Shown one piece after another: positions 24,157 to 33,269 of a DNA stretch of 64,000 nucleotides (position 1 is its first letter; each line of letters begins with the position of its first letter). The position numbers and the translations under genes were made by a program. A model generated the notes under the pieces. That model did no database searches. It was not told the origin of the DNA and was given only the letters and a program-made list of their open reading frames with translations. The DNA comes from Flavobacterium psychrophilum (lineage in GTDB: Bacteria > Bacteroidota > Bacteroidia > Flavobacteriales > Flavobacteriaceae), in assembly GCA_945872245.1 (NCBI GenBank), contig CAMBZB010000004.1, forward strand, positions 40,821 through 104,820, in the 5' to 3' direction.

Positions 24157-25332
24157 ATGGAAAATAATTTTAGAATGATTGCCAAAACCTTTTTTGGTTT
24201 TGAAGAAATACTGGCAAATGAATTGAAAATGCTGGGCGCACAAGACGTAGAGCAAGGCTTAAGAATGGTTAGTTTCAAAGGCGATAAAGGTTTTATGTAC
24301 AAGGCAAATTTGTCTTTGAGAACCGCTTTAAAAATATTAAAACCTATTTATTTTTTCAAAGCAAGAGATGAACAAGGTTTGTATAAAGGTATTTCCGGGG
24401 TAAACTGGTCGAAATTTATCAGTACCAACCAGACTTTTGTGATAGATGCGACTGTCCATTCAGAGTATTTTAACCATTCGGAATTTGTTTCCCAAAAATG
24501 TAAAGATGCCATCGTGGATCAATTTCGGGAACGAACCGGACAACGACCAAGTATCGAGAAAATTCATCCCGATTTACGAATCAACATCCATATCGACAAA
24601 GACCAAGTTTCGGTGGCATTGGATACTTCCGGGAATTCGTTACACCAACGTGGGTACAGAACCGCCACGAATATTGCACCTATAAATGAAGTTTTAGCTG
24701 CAGGAATTCTGCTGCTTTCCGGCTGGGACGGTCAAGGGGATTTCTTGGATCCCATGTGTGGTTCCGGAACTTTTCTAGCCGAAGCTGCTATGATTGCCTG
24801 CAATATTCCGGCAAACATCAACCGTAAGGAATTTGCTTTCGAAAAATGGAACGATTGGGACAATGATTTGTTTGACCAAATCATGGATTCCCTGATGAAA
24901 AAAATCCGAGAATTTCACTACACCATAAAAGGATACGACAAAGCACCATCTGCGGTTCAAAAAGCCAAAGACAATATCAAGAATGCTAATTTAGACGAAT
25001 ATATATCTATCGCAGAACGTAACTTTTTTGATACGGAAAAAACATCTAAAGGAAAATTGCACGTAGTTTTTAATCCGCCTTATGATGAGCGATTGGATAT
25101 TCACATGGAAGAATTTTACAAAAATATTGGTGACACCTTGAAGAAAAATTATCCCGGCACAAATGCTTGGTTCATTACTGGAAACTTGGAGGCTTTGAAA
25201 TTTGTTGGATTGAAACCTTCCCGAAAAATCAAACTTTTCAACGCCAGCATCGAAGCCCGATTGGTAAAATACGAAATGTACGAAGGAAGCAAGAGAACAA
25301 AATTCCAGACAATAGATGATAGTGTTCAGTAA
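24157..25332 (+). CDS. THUMP-domain class I rRNA methyltransferase (RlmL-like)
   Basis: The start is ATG 24157 (391 residues). The frame opens earlier, but TTG 24133 lies inside the -7 promoter box. The N-terminal THUMP domain (about 1-160) is followed by a Rossmann methyltransferase with LDPMCGSGTFLAEAAM (motif I region), IKGYDKAPSAVQKAKDN and the catalytic NPPYDERL motif for N2-guanine methylation. It corresponds to the RlmL half of E. coli RlmKL, which makes m2G2445 in 23S rRNA, or to Trm14-like tRNA enzymes. The rRNA role is the more usual assignment. Confidence 0.88.
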   Translation: MENNFRMIAKTFFGFEEILANELKMLGAQDVEQGLRMVSFKGDKGFMYKANLSLRTALKILKPIYFFKARDEQGLYKGISGVNWSKFISTNQTFVIDATVHSEYFNHSEFVSQKCKDAIVDQFRERTGQRPSIEKIHPDLRINIHIDKDQVSVALDTSGNSLHQRGYRTATNIAPINEVLAAGILLLSGWDGQGDFLDPMCGSGTFLAEAAMIACNIPANINRKEFAFEKWNDWDNDLFDQIMDSLMKKIREFHYTIKGYDKAPSAVQKAKDNIKNANLDEYISIAERNFFDTEKTSKGKLHVVFNPPYDERLDIHMEEFYKNIGDTLKKNYPGTNAWFITGNLEALKFVGLKPSRKIKLFNASIEARLVKYEMYEGSKRTKFQTIDDSVQ

Positions 25333-25358
25333 TCGACTAACACCTAATACCCAAAAAC

Positions 25359-25595
25359 ATGACCAAATTACAAGTACGAGCATTTCTATACCAACTAGGT
25401 TGTTTTGCTATTTTATTTATTTCGTTACAATTTTTGATAGACAAATACACCCAATTGAGTGGTTTATGGATTCCAATGACGGCTTTTGTTGTGGGAACTA
25501 TTCTAGCGCCAAAATTTCAAGCAGTGAAAACCAAAGACGGTGAAAAACTATTCATGAAATGGATGTTCGTAAAAGGAGTAAAGGATATAACATAA
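25359..25595 (+). CDS. small two-helix membrane protein, unknown function
   Basis: The 78-residue protein has two probable membrane helices (about 8-28, FLYQLGCFAILFISLQFLI, and about 34-50, LWIPMTAFVVGTILA) and a charged C-terminal tail (KTKDGEKLFMKWMFVKGVKDIT). It begins 26 bases after the rRNA methyltransferase stop and could be in its operon. I do not recognise the family. Confidence 0.7.
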   Translation: MTKLQVRAFLYQLGCFAILFISLQFLIDKYTQLSGLWIPMTAFVVGTILAPKFQAVKTKDGEKLFMKWMFVKGVKDIT

Positions 25596-25681
25596 TCATC
25601 AATTCGTAATTATTTTTCTGATTATCATTTTGGGTAATAATTGCGATGTTTGCAATAACAGAATAACTCTTTTAAATTGCT

Positions 25682-25689
25682 TATTTTTG
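25682..25689 (+). promoter_or_regulatory. -7 promoter element of pepT
   Basis: TATTTTTG matches TAnnTTTG, 16 bases upstream of the pepT ATG. Confidence 0.5.
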
Positions 25690-25705
25690 TATCAAAAGAT
25701 ACAAA

Positions 25706-26974
25706 ATGCAACATATCATAGACCGTTTTATTAGTTACGTGATTATCGACACTGAATCAGATCCGAATTCAGAAACCACACCAAGCACAAAAAAACAATG
25801 GGACTTAGCCCATAAATTGGTTGAAGAACTGAAATCCATTGGAATGCATGATGTAACTATAGACAAAAACGCCTATATCATGGCCACTTTACCCTCTAAT
25901 GTTGACCATAAAGTACCCACGATAGGATTTATTTCGCACTTTGACACCACTCCGGATTTTACCGGTGCCAACGTAAAACCACAAATTATTCCGAATTATG
26001 ATGGCAAAGACATTGTATTAAATGCCAAGCAAAACATCATCTTATCTCCAAAGTATTTCAAGGATCTATTACAATACAAAGGGCAAACGTTAATCACCAC
26101 AGACGGAACCACTCTTCTTGGTGCGGATGACAAAGCTGGAATTACCGAAATTGTGACTGCAATGGAATTTCTGATACAAAATCCCGAAATCAAACACGGA
26201 AAAATTAGAATCGGATTTACCCCAGACGAAGAAATTGGTCGTGGAGCACACTATTTTGATGTAGAAAAGTTTGGTTGCGATTGGGCTTACACTATGGATG
26301 GAAGTCAAGTGGGCGAATTGGAATATGAAAATTTTAATGCGGCTGGAGCCAAAATAATTTTCAAGGGGAAAAGCGTCCATCCAGGCTACGCCAAAGGAAA
26401 AATGATCAATTCAATGCTTATCGCCAATGATTTCATCAACGAATTACCCAAAGGTGAAACCCCTCAGGAAACAAAGGGTTACGAGGGATTTTTTCACGTG
26501 CATCATTTAGCCGGAAGTATTGAAGAAACAGTTTTGGAACTCATTATTCGAGATCACAGCAAGAAGAAATTCGAAAAACGAAAAGAATTAATCGACAAAA
26601 TCACCAAAAAAATCAATAAAAAATTTACCAAACAATTTGGCGAGGATATCGTAATTGCCGAAATAAAAGATCAATACTATAATATGAAAGAAAAGGTTTT
26701 ACCCGTAAAACATATTGTGGATATTGCCGAAAATGCCATGAAAAAATTGGGAATAAAACCGATTATAAAACCCATTCGTGGAGGAACTGATGGTTGCCAG
26801 TTATCTTATAAAGGCTTGCCTTGTCCAAATATTTTTGCTGGGGGTCATAATTTTCACGGAAAATACGAATATGTCCCAGTGGAAAGTATGCAAAAAGGAG
26901 TTGAAGTAATTGTAAAAATTGCTGAATTGAACGCTTTGGATTTGAGCAAGGGGGGAAAAGCCAAAACAAAGTAA
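25706..26974 (+). CDS. pepT: peptidase T (tripeptide aminopeptidase)
   Basis: The 422-residue M20B metallopeptidase has its metal ligands in order: HFDTTPD (His78, Asp80), GADDKAG (bridging Asp), [10 protein letters not shown] (general-base Glu and ligand Glu), YTMDGS and the C-terminal [16 protein letters not shown] histidine. The lid domain [15 protein letters not shown] is also recognisable. PepT releases N-terminal residues from tripeptides in the cytosol with two zinc ions. The length is standard. It is a single-gene unit with its own -7 box and a terminator. Confidence 0.94.
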   Translation: MQHIIDRFISYVIIDTESDPNSETTPSTKKQWDLAHKLVEELKSIGMHDVTIDKNAYIMATLPSNVDHKVPTIGFISHFDTTPDFTGANVKPQIIPNYDGKDIVLNAKQNIILSPKYFKDLLQYKGQTLITTDGTTLLGADDKAGITEIVTAMEFLIQNPEIKHGKIRIGFTPDEEIGRGAHYFDVEKFGCDWAYTMDGSQVGELEYENFNAAGAKIIFKGKSVHPGYAKGKMINSMLIANDFINELPKGETPQETKGYEGFFHVHHLAGSIEETVLELIIRDHSKKKFEKRKELIDKITKKINKKFTKQFGEDIVIAEIKDQYYNMKEKVLPVKHIVDIAENAMKKLGIKPIIKPIRGGTDGCQLSYKGLPCPNIFAGGHNFHGKYEYVPVESMQKGVEVIVKIAELNALDLSKGGKAKTK

Positions 26975-27000
26975 GACAAAATTCTCTGATTTCAATTCAT

Positions 27001-27038
27001 AAAAAAATTCCTTCCGAAGATTCAGAAGGAATTTTTTT
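27001..27038. terminator. bidirectional intrinsic terminator between pepT and yajC
   Basis: AAAAAAATTCCTT (27001-27013) pairs perfectly with AAGGAATTTTTTT (27026-27038) around a 12-base loop. The A-run and T-run allow termination on both strands between the convergent genes. Confidence 0.85.
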
Positions 27039-27054
27039 AGCTTAAAACCTAGAA

Positions 27055-27327
27055 TTATTTTTTATTCAATGATGCGCTCATTTCCATAGAAATGGCAGAA
27101 CGCTCCATTTTTAATTTTCCAGCCATTGTTTCAATTACAACGGTTGCATCAGCAAGTTCAGCAACTTTACCGTGAAGTCCACTTTTTGTAATGATTTTGT
27201 CGCCCACTTTTAAAGCGCCTTCAAATTCTTTTTCGGCTTTTGCCTTCTTCTGTTGCGGTCTGATCATAAAGAAATAGATCACTACAAACATTAATAAAAA
27301 CGGCGCAAATTGTCCTAATTGTCCCAT
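27055..27327 (-). CDS. yajC: YajC, Sec translocase accessory subunit
   Basis: The 90-residue protein has one membrane helix (about 7-22, FAPFLLMFVVIYFFMI), then the diagnostic RPQQKKAK motif and a small basic domain with LKVGDKIITKSGLHGKVAEL. It associates with SecDF-YajC in the inner membrane and may assist YidC. It lies 34 bases downstream of nusB on the same strand, a frequent Bacteroidota arrangement. Confidence 0.95.
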   Translation of the reverse strand: MGQLGQFAPFLLMFVVIYFFMIRPQQKKAKAEKEFEGALKVGDKIITKSGLHGKVAELADATVVIETMAGKLKMERSAISMEMSASLNKK

Positions 27328-27361
27328 AATTTTAAATTCTTTTTTTGTTTATAAATTGTTT

Positions 27362-28306
27362 TTACATTAATCCACGACCGACTTTTACAATTCTGTTGCT
27401 GGTCTGTAGTTCTTTTACTAAATTATCTAAAATTCCGTTGATGAAAATACTGCTTTTTGGGGTAGAATATTCTTTGGCGACTTCCAAATATTCATTGAGG
27501 GTTACCTTTACAGGAATCGAAGGAAATTTCAAAAACTCACAAATGGCCATTTTAAGAATAATGGTGTCAATTTCCGCAATTCGATCGCTATCCCAATTCG
27601 GTGTCTTATCCATATATTCCTTTGCCAATTCGGATTCGTTCAGGACTGTCTTTCTGAACAAGTCTTTAACAAAATCCCGATCTTCATTGTCTTTGAATAA
27701 TTTTGGAACCCTAAAACTTCCTTGTTCAATAGGCTGTATGGCTTTCAATTGTTTGATAATATGCGTATTTACCAAAGGGATATCATCAACCCAAGTCAAT
27801 TTGTCATCTTCTAGATAATCGTATAATTTCTCATTTGGAACGATCACGTCCATAAACAAATCAATGATAAATTCCTTGTCTTCTTCGAATGAATTAATCG
27901 CATTACTCATGTATTTATCATACAATTTACTATGCTTGATGTCATTAAGGAGTAGTAAAATATAATCATCGTTTAAAACCCAATTGTTTATTTTACGATT
28001 TTCAAGGGCAATACGAAGTGAATTGTTTTCGGTTAATATTTGGAAAATACTGTTCTTAATAAACTTCTCGTTGGGTTTTCGCTCTTGGGCTGTGGCCAGA
28101 TGTTTTTGGCTGGATTTGTGCAAAAAGATGGTTTCTTTTTTACAAATTTCTATTAGGGAGGATAACATTGTAAGGTATAAATCTTGAATGGCGTCAATAC
28201 TATGAAAAAGGAATTTCTCTTCTTTTTCTAGATCATCTGACCCATTTTGATGCATCGCATAAATGGATTGCATGACCTTAACGCGAATATGTCTTCTATT
28301 TACCAC
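27362..28306 (-). CDS. nusB: transcription antitermination factor NusB, long Bacteroidota form
   Basis: The protein has 314 residues, about twice the E. coli length. It starts with the NusB RNA-binding strand-helix (NRRHIRVKVMQSIYAMHQNG), has a long central helical insertion, and ends with the conserved NusB half (WDSDRIAEIDTIILKMAICEFLKFPSIPVKVTLNEYLEVAKEYSTPKSSIFINGILDNLV). NusB with NusE (S10) binds boxA RNA and supports rRNA transcription antitermination. Long forms are typical for the phylum. A -7 box is 29 bases upstream. Confidence 0.93.
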   Translation of the reverse strand: MVNRRHIRVKVMQSIYAMHQNGSDDLEKEEKFLFHSIDAIQDLYLTMLSSLIEICKKETIFLHKSSQKHLATAQERKPNEKFIKNSIFQILTENNSLRIALENRKINNWVLNDDYILLLLNDIKHSKLYDKYMSNAINSFEEDKEFIIDLFMDVIVPNEKLYDYLEDDKLTWVDDIPLVNTHIIKQLKAIQPIEQGSFRVPKLFKDNEDRDFVKDLFRKTVLNESELAKEYMDKTPNWDSDRIAEIDTIILKMAICEFLKFPSIPVKVTLNEYLEVAKEYSTPKSSIFINGILDNLVKELQTSNRIVKVGRGLM

Positions 28307-28334
28307 CTTGTAAGAACTTTTATTAATTAATTTG

Positions 28335-28342
28335 CAAAAATA
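28335..28342 (-). promoter_or_regulatory. -7 promoter element of nusB-yajC
   Basis: The minus strand reads TATTTTTG, an exact TAnnTTTG match, 29 bases from the nusB ATG. Confidence 0.5.
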
Positions 28343-28411
28343 AGAATTTCATTTTTTAAAACAGAATTAAAACACAAAAAATAAGGCTCTCTTTTTTTGT
28401 CATTAAACATG

Positions 28412-28419
28412 TATCTTTG
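28412..28419 (+). promoter_or_regulatory. -7 promoter element of the ABC exporter gene
   Basis: TATCTTTG matches TAnnTTTG, 46 bases upstream of the ABC exporter ATG. Confidence 0.45.
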
Positions 28420-28464
28420 AACATTAAAAAAACTACCCGGATTATAGAATTCAACATATAAAAA

Positions 28465-30225
28465 ATGAAAGAATTAGGCTATTTAAATAAGTATTTCATC
28501 AAATATAAATATAGTTTTCTGCTAGGAATTTTCATTACGATAATTGCACAAATATTTTCCCTGTTTACGCCAAAATTAATCAGCAAATCTTTTAAAGTGA
28601 TTGAGGGATTTTTAAAAGATAACACGGTATCGAAATCAATCATTCAGCAAGAATTAATTACAAATATTTCCCTAATAATACTTACCACGATTATCGCTGG
28701 ATTTCTTTCTTTTTTGATGCGACAAACCCTAATCGTGATGTCCCGTCATATTGAATTTGATTTAAAAAATGAAGTTTTTCGACAATATGAAAACCTTTCC
28801 CAAAATTTCTACAAGCAAAATCGAACAGGCGATTTGATGAATCGCATCAGTGAAGACGTCTCAAAGGTGAGGATGTACGTGGGACCAGCCGTGATGTATG
28901 CCATTAACACTTTTATTCGCTTTGCAATCGTGATTGTGTACATGTTTAGTGTCTCGCCAAAATTGACTTTGTATACTTTACTGCCTCTGCCAATTCTATC
29001 GTATGCCATATTCAAATTAAGCACCGAAATCAATAAGAGGAGTACTATTTTTCAACAATATTTATCCAAAGTTTCAAGTTTTACACAAGAAATATTTTCA
29101 GGAATTCGAGTTATAAAAGCGTATTCATTAGAAAAACAACATCAAAATAACATGGTGGAATTAGCCACTGAAAGTAAAAAAAAGAGCATGGATTTGGCTA
29201 AAATTCAGGCTTTATTTGGGCCATTAATGATTGCCTTAATCGGAATAAGCAACTTAGTGGTTATTTATTTTGGTGGATTAATGTACATTCATGGAAGTAT
29301 CAAAAACATTGGTGTCATTGCCGAATTTATTCTATATGTAAATATGCTTACCTGGCCCGTGGCTTCCTTGGGCTGGGTATCATCCATGGTTCAGGAAGCC
29401 GAAGCTTCCCAAAAACGTATCAATGAGTTTCTGAAAATCGAACCGGAAATACATAATAAAAATCAAGAGAAATCAATTATTGAAGGCACTATTTCTTTCG
29501 AGAATGTAAGCTACACCTATGTGGACACGCTCATAAAAGCACTAGAAAATGTATCTTTTACAGTACACAAGGGAGAAACCTTGGCCATTCTGGGAAAAAC
29601 AGGTTCCGGAAAATCAACGATTATTTCCTTGATTTCTCGTTTGTATGACACAACCGAAGGTCACATCACCATTGATGGAAAAGAAATTAGCAGCTTAAAC
29701 TTATATGATATACGAAACAGCATCGGGATTGTGCCGCAAGATGCTTTTTTGTTTTCAGATACCGTGAAAAATAACATCAAGTTTGGTAAAGAAAATGCCA
29801 CGGACGAGGAAGTGGAGGCAGCAGCAAAAAGCGCCGTGGTTCACGACAATATTATGGGATTCAACAAGCAATACGACACCATTCTAGGCGAAAGGGGTAT
29901 TACGCTTTCCGGTGGACAAAAACAACGGGTTTCAATAGCAAGAGCGATAATTAAAAACCCTGAAATTTTGCTTTTTGACGATTGTTTGTCAGCTGTGGAT
30001 ACTGAAACCGAAGAAGCAATTTTGAATAATTTGCAGGAAATATGCAAAGACAAAACCACAATTATAGTCAGTCATCGGGTTTCTTCAGCAAAAAATGCAG
30101 ATAGAATTATCATCCTTGATGAGGGAAGAATTTTGGAACAAGGTTCTCATAATCAATTGATAAATCTCGAAGGCTACTATGCTGCCTTATACACGAAACA
30201 ACTTTCTGAAAAAGAATTGGAGTAA
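28465..30225 (+). CDS. ABC exporter, fused permease and ATPase (MsbA/multidrug-like)
   Basis: The 586-residue half-transporter has six N-terminal membrane helices (about residues 18-320) with the coupling-region segment NRTGDLMNRISEDVSKVRMYVGP, and a C-terminal ATPase. The ATPase contains Walker A GKTGSGKST, Q-loop VPQDAFLFSDTVKNNI, signature LSGGQKQR, Walker B ILLFDDCLSAVD and H-loop IIVSHR. It should work as a homodimer that exports a lipid or drug. It could be the lipid A flippase MsbA or a general multidrug exporter; no neighbour settles this. Confidence 0.93.
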   Translation: MKELGYLNKYFIKYKYSFLLGIFITIIAQIFSLFTPKLISKSFKVIEGFLKDNTVSKSIIQQELITNISLIILTTIIAGFLSFLMRQTLIVMSRHIEFDLKNEVFRQYENLSQNFYKQNRTGDLMNRISEDVSKVRMYVGPAVMYAINTFIRFAIVIVYMFSVSPKLTLYTLLPLPILSYAIFKLSTEINKRSTIFQQYLSKVSSFTQEIFSGIRVIKAYSLEKQHQNNMVELATESKKKSMDLAKIQALFGPLMIALIGISNLVVIYFGGLMYIHGSIKNIGVIAEFILYVNMLTWPVASLGWVSSMVQEAEASQKRINEFLKIEPEIHNKNQEKSIIEGTISFENVSYTYVDTLIKALENVSFTVHKGETLAILGKTGSGKSTIISLISRLYDTTEGHITIDGKEISSLNLYDIRNSIGIVPQDAFLFSDTVKNNIKFGKENATDEEVEAAAKSAVVHDNIMGFNKQYDTILGERGITLSGGQKQRVSIARAIIKNPEILLFDDCLSAVDTETEEAILNNLQEICKDKTTIIVSHRVSSAKNADRIIILDEGRILEQGSHNQLINLEGYYAALYTKQLSEKELE

Positions 30226-30295
30226 TTGTTGTTTAATACAACTATTTTTTAGATTTTTGATTACTGATTAAGAATACTAAATAGACAGAAAGATT

Positions 30296-30676
30296 ATGAG
30301 AGAAAATGATATGTTAGAAAAAGAAGAGATATTTTCGAAGGTTTTACGTGCCGGAAGAAGAACTTATTTCTTTGATGTTAGAGCCACAAAAGCTGATGAT
30401 TACTATATTACTATTACTGAAAGCAAAAAATTTACGGAAGTAGATGGCTCTTTTCACTTCAAGAAACACAAAATATATTTGTATAAAGAAGATTTTGCCG
30501 CTTTTGCTGAAATTTTAGAAGAATTGACTTCCTATGTTTTGAACCACAAAGGCGAAGAAGTAATTTCTGAAAGACACCAAAAAGATTTCAAAAAAGAGTA
30601 TACCCCTGAAAAATCAGAAGACGACGAAACACCTTCAACGTCAAGTTTTACCGATATTGAATTTGACGATATTTAA
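30296..30676 (+). CDS. PUR family (DUF3276) DNA/RNA-binding protein
   Basis: The 126-residue protein has the bacterial PUR-domain pattern: IFSKVLRAGRRTYFFDVRATKADDYYITITESKK, then FHFKKHKIYLYKEDFAAFAEILEE. The C-terminal 35 residues are acidic and disordered-looking (EKSEDDETPSTSSFTDIEFDDI). PUR repeats bind single-stranded nucleic acid as dimers. DUF3276 proteins are very common in Bacteroidota, but their biological role is not established. It stands alone with a terminator. Confidence 0.9.
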   Translation: MRENDMLEKEEIFSKVLRAGRRTYFFDVRATKADDYYITITESKKFTEVDGSFHFKKHKIYLYKEDFAAFAEILEELTSYVLNHKGEEVISERHQKDFKKEYTPEKSEDDETPSTSSFTDIEFDDI

Positions 30677-30704
30677 TTAAAAAACGAACCAAACCAAGCT
30701 GTTT

Positions 30705-30738
30705 AAGTCCAAAAATCTTTCGATTTCTGGACTTTTTT
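30705..30738 (+). terminator. intrinsic terminator after the PUR gene
   Basis: AAGTCCA (30705-30711) pairs with TGGACTT (30728-30734), with further A/T pairing in the loop, followed by TTTTT. Confidence 0.75.
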
Positions 30739-30774
30739 ATTAAATTTAAACAAAAAAACGAAGATACTATTCTG

Positions 30775-31332
30775 ATGTCCAAAACTGCTTCAAATATGGT
30801 TCCGCTTGGAACTGCTGCTCCCGAGTTTTATTTAAAAGATACCAATTCTGCTGATGCCTATTTTTCTTTTGCAGATATAAAAGGCGAAAAAGGAACTCTC
30901 GTCATGTTTATATGCAATCACTGTCCGTTTGTGCATCATGTTATTCGCGAAGTGTTAAGAATTACCAATGATTATCGTGTTCAAGGCATTGGCGTTGTAG
31001 CAATTTCGAGTAATGACGTGTTGAATTTTCCTCAAGATTCCCCTGAATTAATGACCAAATTTGCATTCGAAAACAACTTTGAATTTCCTTATTTATATGA
31101 TAAAACTCAGGAAGTGGCTAAAGTTTATGGTGCAGCCTGCACACCAGATTTCTTCCTTTTTGACAATCAAAACAAATTAGTCTATCGCGGGCAACTCGAC
31201 GACAGCAGACCGGGAAATGGCATTCCGTTAAGCGGAAGTGATTTGCGCGGCGCCATTGATGGCGTGATTTATAACCGAGTTATAAATCCCAACCAAAAAC
31301 CGAGTATAGGTTGCAATATTAAGTGGAAATAA
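30775..31332 (+). CDS. thioredoxin-fold redoxin (AhpC/TSA-like)
   Basis: The 185-residue protein has a peroxiredoxin-type N terminus (PLGTAAPEFYLKDTNS) and an active site CNHCPFVHHV (Cys47, Cys50), a CxxC pair as in thiol:disulfide oxidoreductases. Segments VVAISSNDVLNFPQDSPE and YGAACTPDFFLFD (cis-proline) complete the fold, and it ends PNQKPSIGCNIKWK. No signal peptide is visible, so it is cytosolic. It probably reduces disulfides or peroxides; the exact partner is unknown. Confidence 0.9.
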   Translation: MSKTASNMVPLGTAAPEFYLKDTNSADAYFSFADIKGEKGTLVMFICNHCPFVHHVIREVLRITNDYRVQGIGVVAISSNDVLNFPQDSPELMTKFAFENNFEFPYLYDKTQEVAKVYGAACTPDFFLFDNQNKLVYRGQLDDSRPGNGIPLSGSDLRGAIDGVIYNRVINPNQKPSIGCNIKWK

Positions 31333-31350
31333 AAAGCACTACAATATTTG

Positions 31351-31402
31351 TCAAGTCGAACGTAGAATAGACCTATGACAATCTCGACTGCGCTCGACTT
31401 GA
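31351..31402. repeat. Bacteroidota-type dispersed palindromic repeat, copy 1
   Basis: TCAAGTCGA (31351-31359) is the inverted complement of TCGACTTGA (31394-31402). Inside is TCGACTGCGCTC (31384-31395), which recurs at 40430-40441. From memory, this TCGACTGCGCTCxxxxTGACA family is frequent between Bacteroidota genes. Confidence 0.6.
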
Positions 31403-31409
31403 TACAAAA

Positions 31410-31435
31410 AATCCCAAAACTTTCGCTTTGGGATT
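31410..31435. terminator. intrinsic terminator between redoxin and PPIase genes
   Basis: AATCCCAAA (31410-31418) pairs with TTTGGGATT (31427-31435). The genes converge here, and an A-run precedes the stem, so it mainly serves the minus-strand PPIase gene. Confidence 0.7.
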
Positions 31436-31489
31436 CTAAATGAATTCGATTGCTCAATTCTGCAAACTGCGACTGAACACTGAAAACTA

Positions 31490-32422
31490 TTATTTAACGT
31501 CCATTAATTCTACGTCAAAAATCAAGGTAGCATTTGGTGGAATTACTCCTCCTGCTCCTGCAGGTCCGTATCCTAAATCAGATGGTATGACAAAACGCGC
31601 TTTGTCTCCCACTTTCAACAAGGCAATTCCTTCATCCCAGCCTTCGATAACTTGACCTTGGCCTAATCTAAATTCAATTGGTTTTTTTCTTGCATAAGAA
31701 GAATCAAAAACTTTTCCATTTTCTAATGAACCCTCGTAGTGAACCGAAACTGTTTTTCCAGCTTCTGCTTGTTTTCCTTCTCCTTTTTGGATGAATTGGT
31801 AACGCAAACCACTTTCCGTTTTTTCGAAACCGGCCGCCAATTTTTCCATTTTTGCTTCTGATTCTGCTTTTAAAGCCGCATCGCGTTTTAGACGAGCCCC
31901 TTTCAAACCTACGAAAGCCTCAATGGCATTCCAATTCTTGGCTTCCTCACCCACTCTAATGATTTCAACCGATTCCAAAACATCACCTTGAGCAATGGCG
32001 TCAACAACATCTTGTCCTTCTATTACATTTCCAAAAACAGTGTGTTTGTTATCCAACCAAGGCGTGGCAATATGCGTGATGAAAAATTGAGAACCGTTGC
32101 TTCCCGGACCTGAGTTTGCCATTGACAAAACACCTGGTGCATCGTGACGTAAATCAGGGTGAAACTCATCATCAAATTTGTATCCAGGATCTCCAGTTCC
32201 AGTTCCTAAAGGACAACCACCTTGAATCATAAAATCTGGAATTACTCTATGAAATTTTAATCCATCATAGAATTTTACCCCTTGAGGTTTTATTTTATTC
32301 TCCATATTTCCTTCTGCAAGAGCCACAAAATTCCCTACAGTTCCTGTAGTTAAATCGTGTGTTAGTTTTACTAAAATCGAACCTTTTGCGGTGTTGAATT
32401 TAGCATATATTCCGTTTTCCAT
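31490..32422 (-). CDS. bifunctional peptidylprolyl isomerase, cyclophilin-FKBP fusion
   Basis: The 310-residue protein joins two unrelated prolyl isomerase folds. Residues 1-160 are cyclophilin-like (FHRVIPDFMIQGG, GVLSMANSGPGSNGSQFFITH, WLDNKHTVFGNV). A helical linker covers about 165-200, and residues 205-310 are FKBP-like (VSVHYEGSLENGKVFDSS, GQVIEGWDEGIALLKVGDKARFVIP, IPPNATLIFDVELMDV). There is no signal peptide, so it should act in the cytosol as a folding catalyst or chaperone. A -7 box is 24 bases upstream. Confidence 0.93.
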   Translation of the reverse strand: MENGIYAKFNTAKGSILVKLTHDLTTGTVGNFVALAEGNMENKIKPQGVKFYDGLKFHRVIPDFMIQGGCPLGTGTGDPGYKFDDEFHPDLRHDAPGVLSMANSGPGSNGSQFFITHIATPWLDNKHTVFGNVIEGQDVVDAIAQGDVLESVEIIRVGEEAKNWNAIEAFVGLKGARLKRDAALKAESEAKMEKLAAGFEKTESGLRYQFIQKGEGKQAEAGKTVSVHYEGSLENGKVFDSSYARKKPIEFRLGQGQVIEGWDEGIALLKVGDKARFVIPSDLGYGPAGAGGVIPPNATLIFDVELMDVK

Positions 32423-32445
32423 TTTTATTGTTTTTTATTGAAGGG

Positions 32446-32453
32446 CAAATTTA
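32446..32453 (-). promoter_or_regulatory. -7 promoter element of the PPIase gene
   Basis: The minus strand reads TAAATTTG, 24 bases before the ATG. Confidence 0.45.
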
Positions 32454-32539
32454 CGAATTAAATAGAGAATTTGAAAATTTGAAAACCTTGAACTTTTCAA
32501 TCTTCAAACTTTGTACATTTGCAACCTAGAAACTCAATT

Positions 32540-33226
32540 ATGCGCATTGATATTATTACTGTCCTCCCCGAATTGCTGCGAAGTCCTTTTGAGGCCTCAA
32601 TGATGAAGCGTGCGATCGACAAAGGAATTGTAGAAGTTCACATTCACAATTTACGGGATTACACGACCAACAAACAAAAAAGTGTGGATGATTATCCCTA
32701 TGGAGGCGGCGCTGGAATGGTAATGAATATTCAACCTATTGACGATTGTATCACGCATTTAAAAAGCGAGAGGACCTACGACGAAATCATTTATATGTCG
32801 CCTGACGGAGAAACTTTGAACCAAAAAATGGCTAACACAATGTCAATGTATGAAAACATCATTATTCTTTGTGGTCATTATAAAGGGGTGGATCAACGCG
32901 TTCGAGACCATTTTATTACCAAGGAAATATCAATTGGCGATTATGTTTTGTCTGGCGGAGAATTAGGAGCCTTGGTTTTGTGCGATACCTTAATACGACT
33001 GATTCCTGGGGTTTTGAGTGATGAAACCTCTGCATTGACAGATAGTTTTCAGGATGATTTATTGTCGGGACCTATATATACTAGACCTGCCGACTACAAA
33101 GGCTGGAAAGTTCCCGAAGTTTTAACTAGTGGGAATTTTGCAAAAATCGACAAATGGAGAGAGGATATGGCTTATGAACACACTAAGAATCGACGTCCGG
33201 ATTTACTTGATGAAAAAAAATCATAA
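32540..33226 (+). CDS. trmD: tRNA (guanine37-N1)-methyltransferase TrmD
   Basis: The protein has 228 residues starting at ATG 32540 ([13 protein letters not shown]); the TTG at 32519 adds seven non-family residues. TrmD is a SPOUT enzyme making m1G37 in tRNAs and preventing +1 frameshifts. Recognisable segments are [16 protein letters not shown], the trefoil-knot SAM site [18 protein letters not shown] and [19 protein letters not shown], and the C-terminal [25 protein letters not shown]. It lies just upstream of rplS, the usual association, but a promoter and repeat separate them here. Confidence 0.96.
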   Translation: MRIDIITVLPELLRSPFEASMMKRAIDKGIVEVHIHNLRDYTTNKQKSVDDYPYGGGAGMVMNIQPIDDCITHLKSERTYDEIIYMSPDGETLNQKMANTMSMYENIIILCGHYKGVDQRVRDHFITKEISIGDYVLSGGELGALVLCDTLIRLIPGVLSDETSALTDSFQDDLLSGPIYTRPADYKGWKVPEVLTSGNFAKIDKWREDMAYEHTKNRRPDLLDEKKS

Positions 33227-33250
33227 TTCATAATTCATAATTCATAATTA
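33224..33250. repeat. heptanucleotide tandem repeat (TAATTCA)n
   Basis: Nearly four copies of TAATTCA start on the trmD stop codon and run to 33250, directly before the rplS promoter. Confidence 0.85.
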
Positions 33251-33255
33251 TTTTT

Positions 33256-33263
33256 TAATTTTG
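33256..33263 (+). promoter_or_regulatory. -7 promoter element of rplS
   Basis: TAATTTTG matches TAnnTTTG and sits between the heptad repeat and the rplS leader. Confidence 0.6.
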
Positions 33264-33269
33264 CACGCT

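Noticed and set aside
27345..27818. 157-residue plus-strand frame antisense to nusB
   Set aside because: It overlaps the conserved NusB coding region on the opposite strand and has no recognisable domain.
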